A DNA stretch of 64,000 nucleotides from positions 2,604,001 through 2,668,000 of the forward strand of contig NZ_CP051884.1 in assembly GCF_012931845.1 (NCBI RefSeq). The letters are read 5' to 3'. The position numbers and the translations under genes were made by a program. Shown here one piece after another: positions 25,332-35,400 of the stretch. The notes under the pieces are model-generated. The model ran no database searches. It had not been told where the DNA came from and was given only the letters and a program-made list of their open reading frames with translations. The stretch comes from Cellulomonas taurus (GTDB lineage Bacteria; Actinomycetota; Actinomycetes; Actinomycetales; Cellulomonadaceae). Every line of letters starts with the position of its first letter. The first letter of the stretch is position 1.

Positions 25332-26942
25332 TCAGTCTGACTCCGCACCCGCGCGAGCACCAGGGTGAAGGTGCCGCAGCGCCCGGCCCGCCCGCACCGG
25401 TGTCCGCTCGCCCTCCTCGACCACCGGCACGCCACCGATGAGCACCCAGGGGATGCCCGTCGGCGGCAGCCGCGGCTCCGCGAAGGTCGCCCGGTCGGCC
25501 ACCGTCGTCGGGTCGAACAGCACCAGGTCGGCGACGTACCCCGCCGCCACCCGGCTCCGGTCGTGCAGCCCCAGCCGTGCCGCCGGGGTGCCGGACAGGT
25601 GCCGGACCGCCTCGGCCAGGCCGAGCACTCCCTGGTCGCGCACGTAGTGCCCGAGGTACCGGGCGAAGGTCCCGGCGCCCCGGGGGTGCGGTTTGGCGCC
25701 GACCAGGATGCCGTCGCTGCCACCGGTGTGCCGGGGATGGCGCATGACGGCTCGCACATTCGCCTCGTCACCGACGTGCTGCAGGATGCCGGTGCCCAGC
25801 CGGTCGGCGATCAGCAGGTCGAGGAACACCTCCCCCGGCGGGGTGCCGCTGCCCCGGGCGAGGGCGGCGACGGTGCTGCCCACCCGGTCGGCGAGCGCGG
25901 GATCGCGCACCCCGGCGATCTCGATCGTGTCCCAGTCGACCGGGACGCCGTGGCACCCGTCGCTGCCGACCACCTCGACGTCGTGCAGCACCCGCTCGCG
26001 CACCGTGGGGTCGCGCAGCGCTCGCACGGTGGCGGCCGGACCGCCGGTGGCGACCCAACTCGGCAGCAGCGCGGACAGCGTGGTCGCTCCCGGCAGGTAG
26101 GGGTAGCTGTCCAGCGTGATGTCCACCCCGTCGGCCAGCGCGCCGTCCACCAGATCGAGCAACGCGCCCGCCCGACCCCGGTTCTCCGGGAAGTTCATCG
26201 TGGCGTGGGTCAGGTGCAGGGCGACCGACGATCGGCGGGCCACCTCGATCATCTCCGCATAGGCGGCCAGCGCGCCCGCCCCGTAGGACCGCTGGTGCGG
26301 GGCGTAGAACCCGCCGTGCCGGGCCACCACCCGACAGAGCGCGACCAGCTCGGCGGTGTCGGCGAACATCCCCGGCACATAGGTCAGCCCGGAGGACATC
26401 CCGAACGCCCCCTCGGCCATCCCCCGGTCGACCTGGGCGGCCATCGCGGCGAGCTCGGCGGCGGTGGCCGGGCGGTCGGCGGTGCCCACCACGTTCATCC
26501 GGATGGTGCCCTGAGGCAGCAGGTAGGCGACGTTGGTGGCACTCCCCCGGCGGTCCACCTCGGCCAGGTACTCGGCGACGCTGCGCCAGGTGAGGTCGAG
26601 GTCGGGGACGCCGTTCCACCCGGCGATCTGCTCCCGGATCATCGCCATCGTGGCGCCGGTGGTCGGCGCGTAGGACAGCCCGTCCTGGCCGAGCACCTCG
26701 GTGGTGACGCCCTGCAGGGTCTTGGCCAGGTGCGATCCGTCGGTCAGCACCGCGAGGTCGGAGTGCGCGTGCATGTCGATGAAGCCGGGTGCCACCACCA
26801 GACCGTCGGCGTCGATCACCCGGTGACGGCCGGGGTCCAGGTGGGTGCCGACGGCGAGGATGCGGCGGCCCTCGACCAGCACGTCGGCGGTGCGCGGCGG
26901 ATCGCCGGTGCCGTCCACCACCAGGCCACCGCGGAGCAACAT
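25332..26942 (-). CDS. N-acyl-D-amino-acid deacylase family amidohydrolase
   Basis: 536 residues from the ATG at 26942. It has the amidohydrolase metal motif GFIDMHAHSD near residue 58, THATMNFPENRGR and the later GSDGILVGAKPHPR, an order typical of D-aminoacylases and dihydroorotase-like enzymes with zinc. It would remove an acyl group from a D-amino acid. A RidA gene is divergent and starts 98 bases away. It may share a transcript with the AcoR-like gene (27-base gap). Confidence 0.85.
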   Translation of the reverse strand: MLLRGGLVVDGTGDPPRTADVLVEGRRILAVGTHLDPGRHRVIDADGLVVAPGFIDMHAHSDLAVLTDGSHLAKTLQGVTTEVLGQDGLSYAPTTGATMAMIREQIAGWNGVPDLDLTWRSVAEYLAEVDRRGSATNVAYLLPQGTIRMNVVGTADRPATAAELAAMAAQVDRGMAEGAFGMSSGLTYVPGMFADTAELVALCRVVARHGGFYAPHQRSYGAGALAAYAEMIEVARRSSVALHLTHATMNFPENRGRAGALLDLVDGALADGVDITLDSYPYLPGATTLSALLPSWVATGGPAATVRALRDPTVRERVLHDVEVVGSDGCHGVPVDWDTIEIAGVRDPALADRVGSTVAALARGSGTPPGEVFLDLLIADRLGTGILQHVGDEANVRAVMRHPRHTGGSDGILVGAKPHPRGAGTFARYLGHYVRDQGVLGLAEAVRHLSGTPAARLGLHDRSRVAAGYVADLVLFDPTTVADRATFAEPRLPPTGIPWVLIGGVPVVEEGERTPVRAGRALRHLHPGARAGAESD

Positions 26943-27040
26943 GCACTCAGTGCAGCGCGCCGGACGGGGACCCGTCCACCTCCGCCGACTCCGGTCCTGC
27001 ACACTGCTCGTGAGCACCGCCCACCCGAAGGAGAGACCCG

Positions 27041-27448
27041 ATGAGCCCGAAGTCCGCCGTGTCCACCCCGCACGCCCCAGCGCCAGCCCACACCTTCCAC
27101 CAGGGTGTGCGCACCGGTCCGTTCGTGCAGGTGTCCGGCCAGGGCCCGGTCGACCCCGCCACCGGTGAGTACCTGTTCCCCGGCGACGTGGCGGCGCAGA
27201 CCACCCGCACCCTGGAGAACGTCCGCGCCATCGTGGAGGCGGCGGGCGCGACCTTCGACGACGTCGTGATGCTCCGGGTCTACCTCACCACCCGGGACGA
27301 CTTCGCCGCGATGAACGACGCCTACGGGGCCTTCGTCGGCGAGCACTGCCCCGGCGGCGTGCTGCCCAGCCGCACCACCGTCATGGTCGGGCTGCCGCGG
27401 GAGGAGATGCTGGTCGAGATCGACGCCTTCGCGATCGTCCAGGACTGA
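27041..27448 (+). CDS. RidA-family enamine/imine deaminase
   Basis: 135 residues. YjgF/RidA motifs are present: VQVSGQGPVDPATGEY, TTRTLENVRAIVEAAGA, and PSRTTVMVGLPREEMLVEID, where the arginine and glutamate form the active site. These trimeric proteins hydrolyse reactive 2-aminoacrylate-type intermediates. Being divergent from a D-aminoacylase suggests a role in D-amino-acid catabolism. An AAGGAGAG ribosome site precedes the ATG. Confidence 0.88.
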   Translation: MSPKSAVSTPHAPAPAHTFHQGVRTGPFVQVSGQGPVDPATGEYLFPGDVAAQTTRTLENVRAIVEAAGATFDDVVMLRVYLTTRDDFAAMNDAYGAFVGEHCPGGVLPSRTTVMVGLPREEMLVEIDAFAIVQD

Positions 27449-27524
27449 CCCGCACCGAGTGGCCGACCCTCCGGAACGCACCTAGCGTCGCAGGACCGCA
27501 CCGAGCTCGACGGAGAGGCACACC

Positions 27525-28724
27525 ATGCGCGCACTGACCTGGCAGGGACTGGAGAACGTCAGCGTCGAGACCGTCCCGGACCCGACCATCCAGGACCCGA
27601 CCGACGCGATCATCCGGGTCACCTCCACCGCGATCTGCGGCTCCGACCTGCACCTGTACGGGGTGCTGGGCATGTACCTCGACGCCGGGGACATCCTGGG
27701 CCACGAGGCGATGGGCGTGGTCGAGGAGGTGGGGTCGTCCACCGGCGATCTGAAGGTCGGCGACAGGGTGGTGATCCCGTTCGGCATCGCCTGCGGGACC
27801 TGCTTCATGTGTCGCCGCGGTCTGCAGTCCCAGTGCGAGACCACCCAGGTACGTGCCGAGGGCAAGGGTGCCGCGCTCTTCGGCTACACCCGGCTGTACG
27901 GCAGTGTCCCGGGTGGTCAGGCCCAGTACCTGCGGGTGCCGCAGGCACAGTACGGCCCGGTGGTGATCCCCGACGACGGCACCCCGGACGAGCGCTACCT
28001 CTATCTCTCCGACGTGCTGCCGACCGCCTGGCAGGCGGTGGAGTACGCCGCGGTCCCGTCGGGCGGCACCGTCGTGGTGCTCGGGCTCGGACCGATCGGC
28101 CAGATGGCGGCCAGGATCGCCCGGCACCGCGGTGCCGGGCGCGTGATCGGGGTGGACCTGGTGCCGGAGCGGCTGGCGATGGCGGCCCGGCACGGGGTCG
28201 AGGTCCTCGACACCGCGCACCTCGGCCAGGGCGACGTCGGGTCGGCGATCCGGGACCTCACCGACGGCCGGGGTGCCGATGCGGTGATCGACGCGGTCGG
28301 GATGGAGGCGCACGGCTCCCCGATCGCGGAGGCCGCCATGAAGGTGGTCGGCCGGCTGCCGGATCCGCTGGCCGCCGCCGCGACCGAGCGCGCCGGCACC
28401 GACCGGTTGGCGGCGCTGCTGACCGGGATCGACGCCGTCCGCCGGGGTGGCACGGTGTCGATCTCCGGGGTCTACGGCGGCGCCAAGGACCCGCTGCCGA
28501 TGATGCAGCTCTTCGACAAGCAGGTCACGCTCCGGATGGGGCAGGCCAATGTGCGGCACTGGATCGACGACCTGCTGCCGCTGGTCCAGGACGAGTCCGA
28601 CCCGCTCGGCGTGCTCGACCTGCGCACGCACCGGCTACCGCTGGAACGGGCGGCCGATGCCTACCGGACCTTCCAGCACAAGGAGGACGGCTGCATCAAG
28701 GTGGTGCTCGACCCCTCGCTCTGA
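27525..28724 (+). CDS. Zinc alcohol dehydrogenase (copy 2)
   Basis: 399 residues. It is a paralogue of the gene at 18645: both open MRAL/VRAL-W-x-G and share CGSDLHL, GHE, and a four-cysteine zinc lobe (CGTCFMCRRGLQSQC). The NAD loop is LGLGPIGQMAAR. A long central region, PDPLAAAATERAGTDRLAAL, fits the formaldehyde-dehydrogenase-like branch of medium-chain enzymes. A TAGCGT -10 (27482-27487) and a GAGAGG ribosome site precede it. Confidence 0.85.
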   Translation: MRALTWQGLENVSVETVPDPTIQDPTDAIIRVTSTAICGSDLHLYGVLGMYLDAGDILGHEAMGVVEEVGSSTGDLKVGDRVVIPFGIACGTCFMCRRGLQSQCETTQVRAEGKGAALFGYTRLYGSVPGGQAQYLRVPQAQYGPVVIPDDGTPDERYLYLSDVLPTAWQAVEYAAVPSGGTVVVLGLGPIGQMAARIARHRGAGRVIGVDLVPERLAMAARHGVEVLDTAHLGQGDVGSAIRDLTDGRGADAVIDAVGMEAHGSPIAEAAMKVVGRLPDPLAAAATERAGTDRLAALLTGIDAVRRGGTVSISGVYGGAKDPLPMMQLFDKQVTLRMGQANVRHWIDDLLPLVQDESDPLGVLDLRTHRLPLERAADAYRTFQHKEDGCIKVVLDPSL

Positions 28725-28812
28725 GGCCGTCTTCCATCCTTCGGATGCATCGACCAGCTGCCACCGTTCGCGTCTGGAGCGGCCGCACCGCCCGTTCCTA
28801 GCGTGGTCGCCT

Positions 28813-29769
28813 ATGACCACTTCAGCCACTCTCACCCACCCGCCCGCACGGCGACCCGGTGTCCGGGCCGCCGTGCGGGCGCACCCGTTGATCGCCTTCT
28901 TCACGCTGGCGAACCTGCTCAGCTGGGTCGCCTGGCTGCCCTACGTCCTGTCCCAGAACGGCACGGGCGTGTGGAGTTTCCGGTTCCCCGAGGTGCTCGG
29001 CACCAGCCAGATCACCGGCATGCTGCCCGGCGCATACCTCGGCCCGATCACCGCCGCGTTCCTGGTCACCGCGCTGGTCGACGGCCCCGACGGTCTGCGG
29101 GCCTGGGCGCGACGACTGTGGAAGTGGCGGGTGGCCCCGCGCTGGTACGCCATCACCCTGCTCAGCGTCCCCGCGGCGATGCTGCTGACCGGTCTGGCGT
29201 TCTCCGGTGGGCGGATCGCCGCGCCGTCGTCGGCCGCGCTGATCGCCTACGTCCCGATGCTGCTCTTCCAGCTGCTCACCACCGGCCTCGCCGAGGAGCC
29301 CGGCTGGCGCGACTTCGCCCTGCCCCGGCTCCAGGACCGGTTCTCCCCGGCCCAGGCCGCCTTCATCCTCGGCCCGCTGTGGGGGCTGTGGCACTTCCCG
29401 CTGTTCCTCACCGAGTGGGGTGGCTACCCCGACGCGTCCTGGACCCGCCCGGTGGTGTTCATGGCGTTCTGCATCGCGTTCAACATCGTCATGTCCTGGG
29501 TATTCAACCGGACCGGGCAGAGCCTCCCGCTGTCGATGCTGATGCATGTCAGCGCGAACACCTTCGCCTCGGTGCTGTGGGCCGAGGTGTTCCCGAGCCT
29601 GGACGGGGAGCTGCCGCTGATCGCGATGGCGACCGGGGCGGTGGTCGCCGCCACCGCGATCGGGATCGCCACCCGCGGGCGGCTCGGGTTGCCGCGGGCC
29701 GCAGCAGGGTCGGCGGTGTCCGCGGTGTCGGCGGTGTCGGCGGTGTCGGCCGACGGCTCCCGGGTCTGA
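28813..29769 (+). CDS. CPBP-family intramembrane metalloprotease
   Basis: 318 residues with about eight membrane segments. It has the CPBP/Abi motifs EEPGWRDF (glutamate pair and arginine), HFPLF and HVSANTF, which form the metal-binding active site inside the membrane. Relatives process prenylated or other membrane peptides, and some give self-immunity to bacteriocins. The start ATG lies eight bases after a TAGCGT -10. The tail is Ala-Val-Ser repeated and is followed by a perfect terminator. Confidence 0.85.
   Translation: MTTSATLTHPPARRPGVRAAVRAHPLIAFFTLANLLSWVAWLPYVLSQNGTGVWSFRFPEVLGTSQITGMLPGAYLGPITAAFLVTALVDGPDGLRAWARRLWKWRVAPRWYAITLLSVPAAMLLTGLAFSGGRIAAPSSAALIAYVPMLLFQLLTTGLAEEPGWRDFALPRLQDRFSPAQAAFILGPLWGLWHFPLFLTEWGGYPDASWTRPVVFMAFCIAFNIVMSWVFNRTGQSLPLSMLMHVSANTFASVLWAEVFPSLDGELPLIAMATGAVVAATAIGIATRGRLGLPRAAAGSAVSAVSAVSAVSADGSRV
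29713..29748 (+). repeat. Four 9-bp coding microrepeats
   Basis: GCGGTGTCC or GCGGTGTCG is repeated four times at the CPBP 3' end and encodes a repeated Ala-Val-Ser tail. It is a likely site of slippage. Confidence 0.85.
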
Positions 29770-29780
29770 CCCGCCCGAAC

Positions 29781-29821
29781 CACCTCGGGGGGACGCCGTG
29801 ATGGGGCGTCCCCCCGAGGTG
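29781..29821. terminator. Strong bidirectional terminator
   Basis: CACCTCGGGGGGACGCC (29781-29797) pairs perfectly over 17 bp with GGCGTCCCCCCGAGGTG (29805-29821), between two convergent genes. Confidence 0.85.
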
Positions 29822-29826
29822 CCGTC

Positions 29827-30432
29827 TCAGGACTGGGGAGCCTGCCGCACCTCCTGCGCGGAGTCCTGGGCCTGGTCCTTCAGCTCGCTCGCCGCCTGAC
29901 CGCCCTGCTCCTTGAGGTCCGATGCCGCCTCGGCCGCCCGGTCCTTGACCGCCGCGACCGCCTGCTGCGCCGGTTCGCGCAGGTCGTCGGCGACCTGCTG
30001 AGCCGCGTCCTTGACCTCCGGTGCGAGCGCCTGGGCCTGCTCCTTCACCGCCTGCGCCGCCCGCTGCTCCTGCCGGGTGGCCGGGACCAGCGACGAAGCG
30101 AGCCAGCCGACGCCGAAGGCGATCAGTCCGACCGCCAACGGGCTGCCGGTCGCCTTCTCCTGCAGGGTGCTCGGCGACCCCTTGACGCTCTGCGCCGCCG
30201 ACCCGGCGGCGTCGCCGACACTGTGCGCCGCCGACCCGACCGAGTCACCCACGTCCTGCACGGTGCCCATCACCCGATCCCGCACGGCGCCGAGCCGGCC
30301 CCGCACCTTGTCCGCCTGACGGTGCGCCATCTGGCGCGGGTCCAAGGTGTCACCGACGGCATCCACATTCGCCGACAGGTCGGCACGGGTCTGCTCGATC
30401 TGGCGACGGATCTCGTCCGGGTTCTCACTCAT
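29827..30432 (-). CDS. DUF3618 membrane protein
   Basis: 201 residues. The N-terminus PDEIRRQIEQTRADLSANVD with DTLDPRQMAHR is the DUF3618 signature. A single membrane segment (about 98-115, LAVGLIAFGVGWLASSL) follows, and the C-terminal 85 residues are Ala/Gln/Lys helical repeats such as AAEAASDLKEQGGQAA. It ends the reverse operon 31896-29827, overlapping the holin-like gene by eight bases. Function unknown; an envelope-stress role is often suggested for this gene trio. Confidence 0.82.
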   Translation of the reverse strand: MSENPDEIRRQIEQTRADLSANVDAVGDTLDPRQMAHRQADKVRGRLGAVRDRVMGTVQDVGDSVGSAAHSVGDAAGSAAQSVKGSPSTLQEKATGSPLAVGLIAFGVGWLASSLVPATRQEQRAAQAVKEQAQALAPEVKDAAQQVADDLREPAQQAVAAVKDRAAEAASDLKEQGGQAASELKDQAQDSAQEVRQAPQS

Positions 30433-31030
30433 GGTTCGCCTCCCCGTCGCCCTTCAGGGCGTTCGGAATCTTCTTCACGGTCTCGGCGGTGCGCGGGGCA
30501 CCCTTCACCCGGCGCAGCTCACCGCGGCCCCGGAGAGCGAGGATCCCGGCCACGACGGCCCAGATCACCGCGACGATCAGCGCCGACCACGCCTTGCCGA
30601 TCGGCAGCCCCCACCACAGCGCGACGCTCAGGAACAGCAGCACGAACCACCCGGCCACCCCGGCGCCCGCGAGCATCCCGCCGCCGGTGCCGGCCCGCTT
30701 CGCGGACTGGGTCAGCTCGGCCTTGGCCAGGTCGACCTCCTGCCGGACCAGCAGCGACAGATCCTGGGTCACCGCACCGATCAGGTCACCCAGCGACGGC
30801 CGTTCCCCGTCCTTCGACCCGGCACCGTGTTCGCCGGGCCCGCGTTCGCCAGCCCCGTGCTCACCGGCCCCGTCGTCACCGCCGCTCGGACCTGCCCCGC
30901 AGCTCGGCCCCGTGTCCGCCCCGGGCCCACTGCTCACGCCCGGCCCAGCCGTGACCCGCGGGTCCGCCGCCACGCTCGGATCGCCCGGCGACGTCCCACC
31001 GGCCGCACGCGGATCGATCGGCCCGGTCAC
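30425..31030 (-). CDS. Phage holin family (holin superfamily III-like) protein
   Basis: 201 residues: a 70-residue Gly/Pro/acid-rich low-complexity N-terminus, then the conserved SLGDLIGAVTQDLSLLVRQE with VDLAKAELTQSAKRAG and two membrane helices (about 118-136, 142-162). This is a chromosomal actinobacterial holin-like family, not a phage remnant, because no other phage gene is near. It starts with ATG-overlap to the upstream gene (ATGA at 31027-31030). Confidence 0.8.
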   Translation of the reverse strand: MTGPIDPRAAGGTSPGDPSVAADPRVTAGPGVSSGPGADTGPSCGAGPSGGDDGAGEHGAGERGPGEHGAGSKDGERPSLGDLIGAVTQDLSLLVRQEVDLAKAELTQSAKRAGTGGGMLAGAGVAGWFVLLFLSVALWWGLPIGKAWSALIVAVIWAVVAGILALRGRGELRRVKGAPRTAETVKKIPNALKGDGEANHE

Positions 31031-31896
31031 GGCCGGTCCTCCCGCACCTCACCGGTCAGCGGGTCCAGCGACGCTGTGTCGCCGGTCGCCCCACCGCTGG
31101 CGGCCCACGCGTCCTCCTCCGCCCGCGTCCCGTCCAGATCGGCACCGGGCGACGTGCTCGGGTGCGTCCCGCCCGGCTCGCCGCCGAACCCGTAGCCGGC
31201 GGTCTCCGCGGTCGCGGGCTCCGGGGCGGGGACTCCGGTGTCCGTCCCGTCCGACGCCGCGCCCAGGTCGCCCCCCAGGCCCGGACCTGGCTGCGCCGGA
31301 GTCGGCTCGGTGATGGCCCCCGACCCGCTCCCGCTGAGACCCGCCGCACCGGATCCGACGTCGCCGACACCCGACCCACCGCCACCCGACCGGGCGGTGC
31401 CCGACGACGACGGTGCGTCCTTCAACCCCCGGGTCAACCGCCCGGCGGCCACCCCGGCGCCCAGGGCCAGCGCGATGAACACCCCCGGCCGACGCCGCGC
31501 GAAGTCGGTCACCTCGTGCAGCACGTCCCCCGGCTCGCGGTCCTCCAGCCAGGTCGCCACCGCGGCGGTCTGCTCCCCGGCCTGCCGCACCAGATCGGTG
31601 CCCAGCCCACCGTGCTCCGACCCCGCGGCCATCCGGTCCAGCTCGTCGCCGAGCGACCGGAGACTGGCAGCCGCCCGGGTCTGCTGCTCCGAGGCCTGCT
31701 CCCGGACTCCGCTGCGCGCCTGGCCCAGCAGGTCCCGCGCCTGATCCTTCACCTCGCCGGCGACCTGACCACCCTGGTCCTTGGCCTCGTGCAACAGATC
31801 CTGGCCGCTCTCGGCCGCCGACTGCGCCAGCCCGGCAGCTTCGTCCTTCGCCGTGGACGCGGCAGCTGCCGCCCCACCCGTCTCCTGCGTTGTCAT
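31027..31896 (-). CDS. Alanine-rich helical-repeat envelope protein
   Basis: 289 residues from an ATG at 31896 with a GAGG ribosome site. Residues 1-75 are 11-residue-type amphipathic repeats (AAESGQDLLHEAKDQGGQVA) that recall LEA/apolipoprotein-like proteins. A short membrane segment, RRPGVFIALALGAGVAAG, is near 140, and the C-terminal half is disordered and Gly/Ser/Pro-rich. It leads the operon with the holin-like and DUF3618 genes. I do not recognise a function. Confidence 0.65.
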   Translation of the reverse strand: MTTQETGGAAAAASTAKDEAAGLAQSAAESGQDLLHEAKDQGGQVAGEVKDQARDLLGQARSGVREQASEQQTRAAASLRSLGDELDRMAAGSEHGGLGTDLVRQAGEQTAAVATWLEDREPGDVLHEVTDFARRRPGVFIALALGAGVAAGRLTRGLKDAPSSSGTARSGGGGSGVGDVGSGAAGLSGSGSGAITEPTPAQPGPGLGGDLGAASDGTDTGVPAPEPATAETAGYGFGGEPGGTHPSTSPGADLDGTRAEEDAWAASGGATGDTASLDPLTGEVREDRP

Positions 31897-32075
31897 CGTG
31901 TCGACCTCATTCGCTCGCGACTGAGTCCCGGAGCGACCCGACGCCAGACACAGGTGCGGAACGACCTGTGCTGCACGGTCCGCTGCGGGGATGCGACAGC
32001 GCGGCGCAGCCCGGTCAGGCGCCGCCCAGCACTGCCGGGTTGCGCCGACGGGCTTCTTCCGCCGGTGCGATGCAG

Positions 32076-32104
32076 GAGGCACGAATGCCTCACGGCTCAC
32101 GCTA
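32076..32104 (-). promoter_or_regulatory. Probable promoter and 5' stem-loop of the envelope operon
   Basis: On the reverse strand a TAGCGT hexamer (32099-32104) is followed by GAGGCA-TTCG-TGCCTC (32091-32076), a perfect stem with a UUCG loop near the expected transcript start. This leaves a leader of about 195 bases before the ATG at 31896; I see no ORF or other signal in the leader. Confidence 0.4.
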
Positions 32105-32199
32105 GGGGGTCGGGCCGCAGGTCGCCCGTCGAAGCATCGGGCCCGCCCGGGGAAGGGAGGCGTCGTCGGTCCGCGCGTCACCGAAGCAGCACACCAACG

Positions 32200-32233
32200 A
32201 CGAAGGCCCGGACCATCAGGTCCGGGCCTTCGT
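32200..32233. terminator. Terminator after tRNA-fMet
   Basis: ACGAAGGCCCGGACC (32200-32214) pairs perfectly over 15 bp with GGTCCGGGCCTTCGT (32219-32233), seven bases from the tRNA 3' end. The forward side is followed by CTTCTT. Confidence 0.8.
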
Positions 32234-32240
32234 CTTCTTG

Positions 32241-32314
32241 TAGCGGGGGCAGGATTTGAACCTGCGACCTCTGGGTTATGAGCCCAGCGAGCTACCGAGC
32301 TGCTCCACCCCGCG
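32241..32314 (-). tRNA. Initiator tRNA-fMet (CAT)
   Basis: The 74-nt reverse-strand sequence starts CGCGGGG and ends CCCCGCTA. The anticodon loop CTCATAA is flanked by three G:C pairs (GGG and CCC), and the T arm is GGTTCAAATCC. The three G:C pairs and an unpaired first acceptor position (C1 opposite U72) are initiator hallmarks. CCA is not encoded. Confidence 0.95.
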
Positions 32315-32383
32315 TCGGTGAATAGAACACTACGCGAGTCCGTCTCCCAGGCCAAATCGGCCCGGCGTGCGCTGCCTCACACC

Positions 32384-32422
32384 ACGATGCCCGGCCCCTC
32401 ACGCGGAGGGACCGGGCATCGT
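32384..32422 (-). terminator. Terminator of the UPF0182 gene
   Basis: ACGATGCCCGG (32384-32394) pairs with CCGGGCATCGT (32412-32422), with an inner CCCTC/GAGGG stem, 14 bases beyond the stop codon. Confidence 0.75.
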
Positions 32423-32435
32423 CAGCCGTGCGTGA

Positions 32436-35400
32436 TCAGCCGCCGGAGGACTCGGAGTCCGCGGCGATCGCGTCCTCCAGGGCCTGCTGCAACCGGGCCT
32501 GCGCCTCGCCGTAGGCGGCGAAGTCGTTGTTGGCCAACGCCTCCTGCCCGTCGGTGAGGGCCTGCTCGGCGCGGTTCAGCGCGTCGGTGCGACGGCTGGT
32601 GGCGTCGCCGCTCGGCGCGGCGGTAGGGTCCGGCGACGGCGCGGCGGTGGCGTCCGGATCCGGCGTCCCTCCGGCCGAGGAGTCGCCGGTGTCGCCGCCA
32701 TCCCCGGTGTCGGGATCGACGATCTCGTTCCCGGCGTCACCGGCCTGGGTGCCGGAGTCGCCGCCGAACACCTGGTCGAGCGCCTCGTCCAGGGTGCTGG
32801 CGAAGCCGATCTGGTCACCGAAGGCGACCAGGACGCGCTGCAGCAGCGGGACCTGGGTGCCGCTGGACGCCTGGACGTAGACCGGCTGCACGTACAGCAG
32901 CCCGCCACCGACCGGCAGGGTGAGCAGGTTGCCGCGGATCACCGAGGACCCACCGCGTTCCAGGATGTTCAGCTCGTTGGAGACCGCGGGGGTCGAGCTG
33001 AAGTTGTTGTTCATCTGGTTCGGACCGGGGATCGTCGAGTCACGGGGCAGCTCGAGCAACCTGATCTGGCCATAGGTGTCGGCCGGGTTGCCCGCCTCCG
33101 ATCCGGCCTCGGCATCGACCGCCACGTAGCCGGTCAGCACGTCCCGGGCACTGCTGCCGGTCGGGATGTAGGTGCTCATCAGGGAGAAGCTCGCCTCGTC
33201 CTGACCGGGCATCTGCAGGGTCAGGTAGTACGGCGGCTGGGCCACCCCTGCCTGCTCACCGGCGGTCGGGTCGTTCGGCGTGCGCCAGAAGTCGGACCCG
33301 GTGAAGAAGGTGTTCGGGTCGGTGACGTGGTACTGGCCGAGCAGGGTGCGCTGCACCTTGAACAGGTCCTCCGGGTACCGGATGTGGCTCATCAGGTCGG
33401 AGCTGATCTCGGAGGCCGGGGTCAGGGTGTTGTCGAAGACCTTGGCCCAGGTCTTGAGCACCGGGTCCTCGGTGTCCCAGGCGTACAGCGTGACGCTGCC
33501 GTCGTAGGCGTCGACCGTGGCCTTGACCGAGTTCCGGATGTAGTTCACGGTGCGCGGCTCCAGGGCCTGCACGGTGGACGACGTCTGGGTCAGGGAGTCG
33601 GTGGTGGCGTCCTCCAGCGACTGCCGGGCGGCGTAGGGGTACTGGTCGGAGGTGGTGTACCCGTCGACCATCCACACCACGCGACCGTCGACCACGGCCG
33701 GGTACACCCGACCGTCGAGGGTCAGGTACGGCGCGACCTTCTGCACTCGCTCGACCGGGTCCCGGTCGTAGAGGATCTGGGACTCGCTGGTCACCCGGTC
33801 GGAGAACAGGATCTGCTCGGAACCGAACTTGATCGAGTAGAGGAGCTTGTTCCAGAGGTTGTCGATCTTGGGCCCGGCCGAGACCTTGTCGGTCGGGAAG
33901 CTGGTGGTGACCGCGCCGTTCTCGGCGTCGTCGCTCGGGTAGTCGAACTCCCAGCCGTCGGTGCCTTCCGGCGCGCCGACGATCGAGTAGTCCGGGGAGT
34001 TCTGCCCGAAGTAGATCCGCGGCTCGTAGTCGCCGAGCTCACCGGTGGACGGGATGCCGGCCTCCCAGAAGTCGGGGGCGCCGGTGCGGGAGGTCACGTT
34101 GCCGTAGGCGGCGACCACGCCGTAGCCGTGGGTGTAGATCGTGGCGTCGGAGTTCCAGTTCCGCCGGTTGGCGTCCAGGCCGTCCAGGTCGATCTCACGC
34201 ACCGCGATCACGGTGTCCCGGCTCTCGCCGCCGATCTCGTAACGGTCGACCGACAGGGTGTCGGCGAAGGAGTAGAACCCGCGGATCTGCTCCAGCTGGC
34301 GGAAGGACGGGGAGACCTCCTGCGGGTCGAGCAGCCGGATGGACGCGGTGGTGTCCGCGTCCTCGCGCAGGGCGCCGGGTGTGGCGTCGGTCTTGGCGTC
34401 ATAGGACTGGGTCTCGACGTCCTCCAGGTTGTACGCCGCCAGCGTGGCGTCGATGTTGCGCTGGATGTACGGCGCCTCGGACTCCTGCTGGTTCGGGTTG
34501 ACCTGGAACCGCTGCACCACGGCCGGGTAGATGCCGCCGATGGCGACCGCACCGACCACCATCACGCCGATGCCCAGCGCCGGGATCCGCCAGGTGCCAC
34601 GGACCGCGGTGAAGATGAACATCAGCGCGACCAGGACGGCGATCGCGGCGAGGATCTGCTTGGACGGGATGACGGCGTTGACGTCGGTGTAGGACGCGCC
34701 CTCGAACCGGTCGCCCTGGCTGGTGAGCACCGAGTACTGGTCCAGCCAGTAGTTCCCGGCGATGACCAGCATCAGGATCGCCGCGGTGACCGACAGCTGC
34801 ACCCGGGCGGCCTTGGTGGTGCGCGGGGTGCCGTTGGACGGGCCGATCCGCAGTCCGCCGTACAGGTAGTGCGTGACCAGACCGGCGATCCCGGCCAGGA
34901 TCACGGTCGCCATCACGTAGGAGACGACGAACCGGATGCCGGGCAGCTGGAACAGGTAGAAGCCCAGGTCGATGCCGTACTGCGGGTCCTTGGTGCCGAC
35001 CGGGGTGCTGTTCAGCCAGAGCTGGACGGTGCTCCACTGCTGCGAGGCCGCCACACCGGCGAACAGACCGACCACGGCGGGGCCGACGACGACCACCACC
35101 TTGCGCAGCGGCTCGATCGCCTCCCGGTACTGGTCGAGGCTGACCTGCTCCCGGTTGGACGGGGCGTAGATCGGCCGACTGCGGTACGCGATGGTCACCG
35201 AGGTGAAGATCGCCGCCGCCATCACCAGGAACCCGAGGGCGAACAGCACCGCCCGGGTGCCCCACTCGGTCCACAGCACGGTGGCGAAACCGAGCTGGTC
35301 GAACCACATGACCTCGGTCCAGAACTGGGCCATCAGCACGACGGCGAACACGATCACCAGGAGCACCAGGGCGGTGATCACCAGCGGGTTGCGGCGGCGT

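Noticed and set aside
30425..31030. Holin-like gene as a prophage remnant
   Set aside because: No integrase, capsid, tail or lysin gene is near; the family is a normal actinobacterial chromosomal one.
31991..32281. Forward 96-codon frame ending in a GAGFEPATS-like peptide
   Set aside because: The end is the antisense translation of tRNA-fMet, a well-known false-protein artefact; the rest has no ribosome site or coding pattern.
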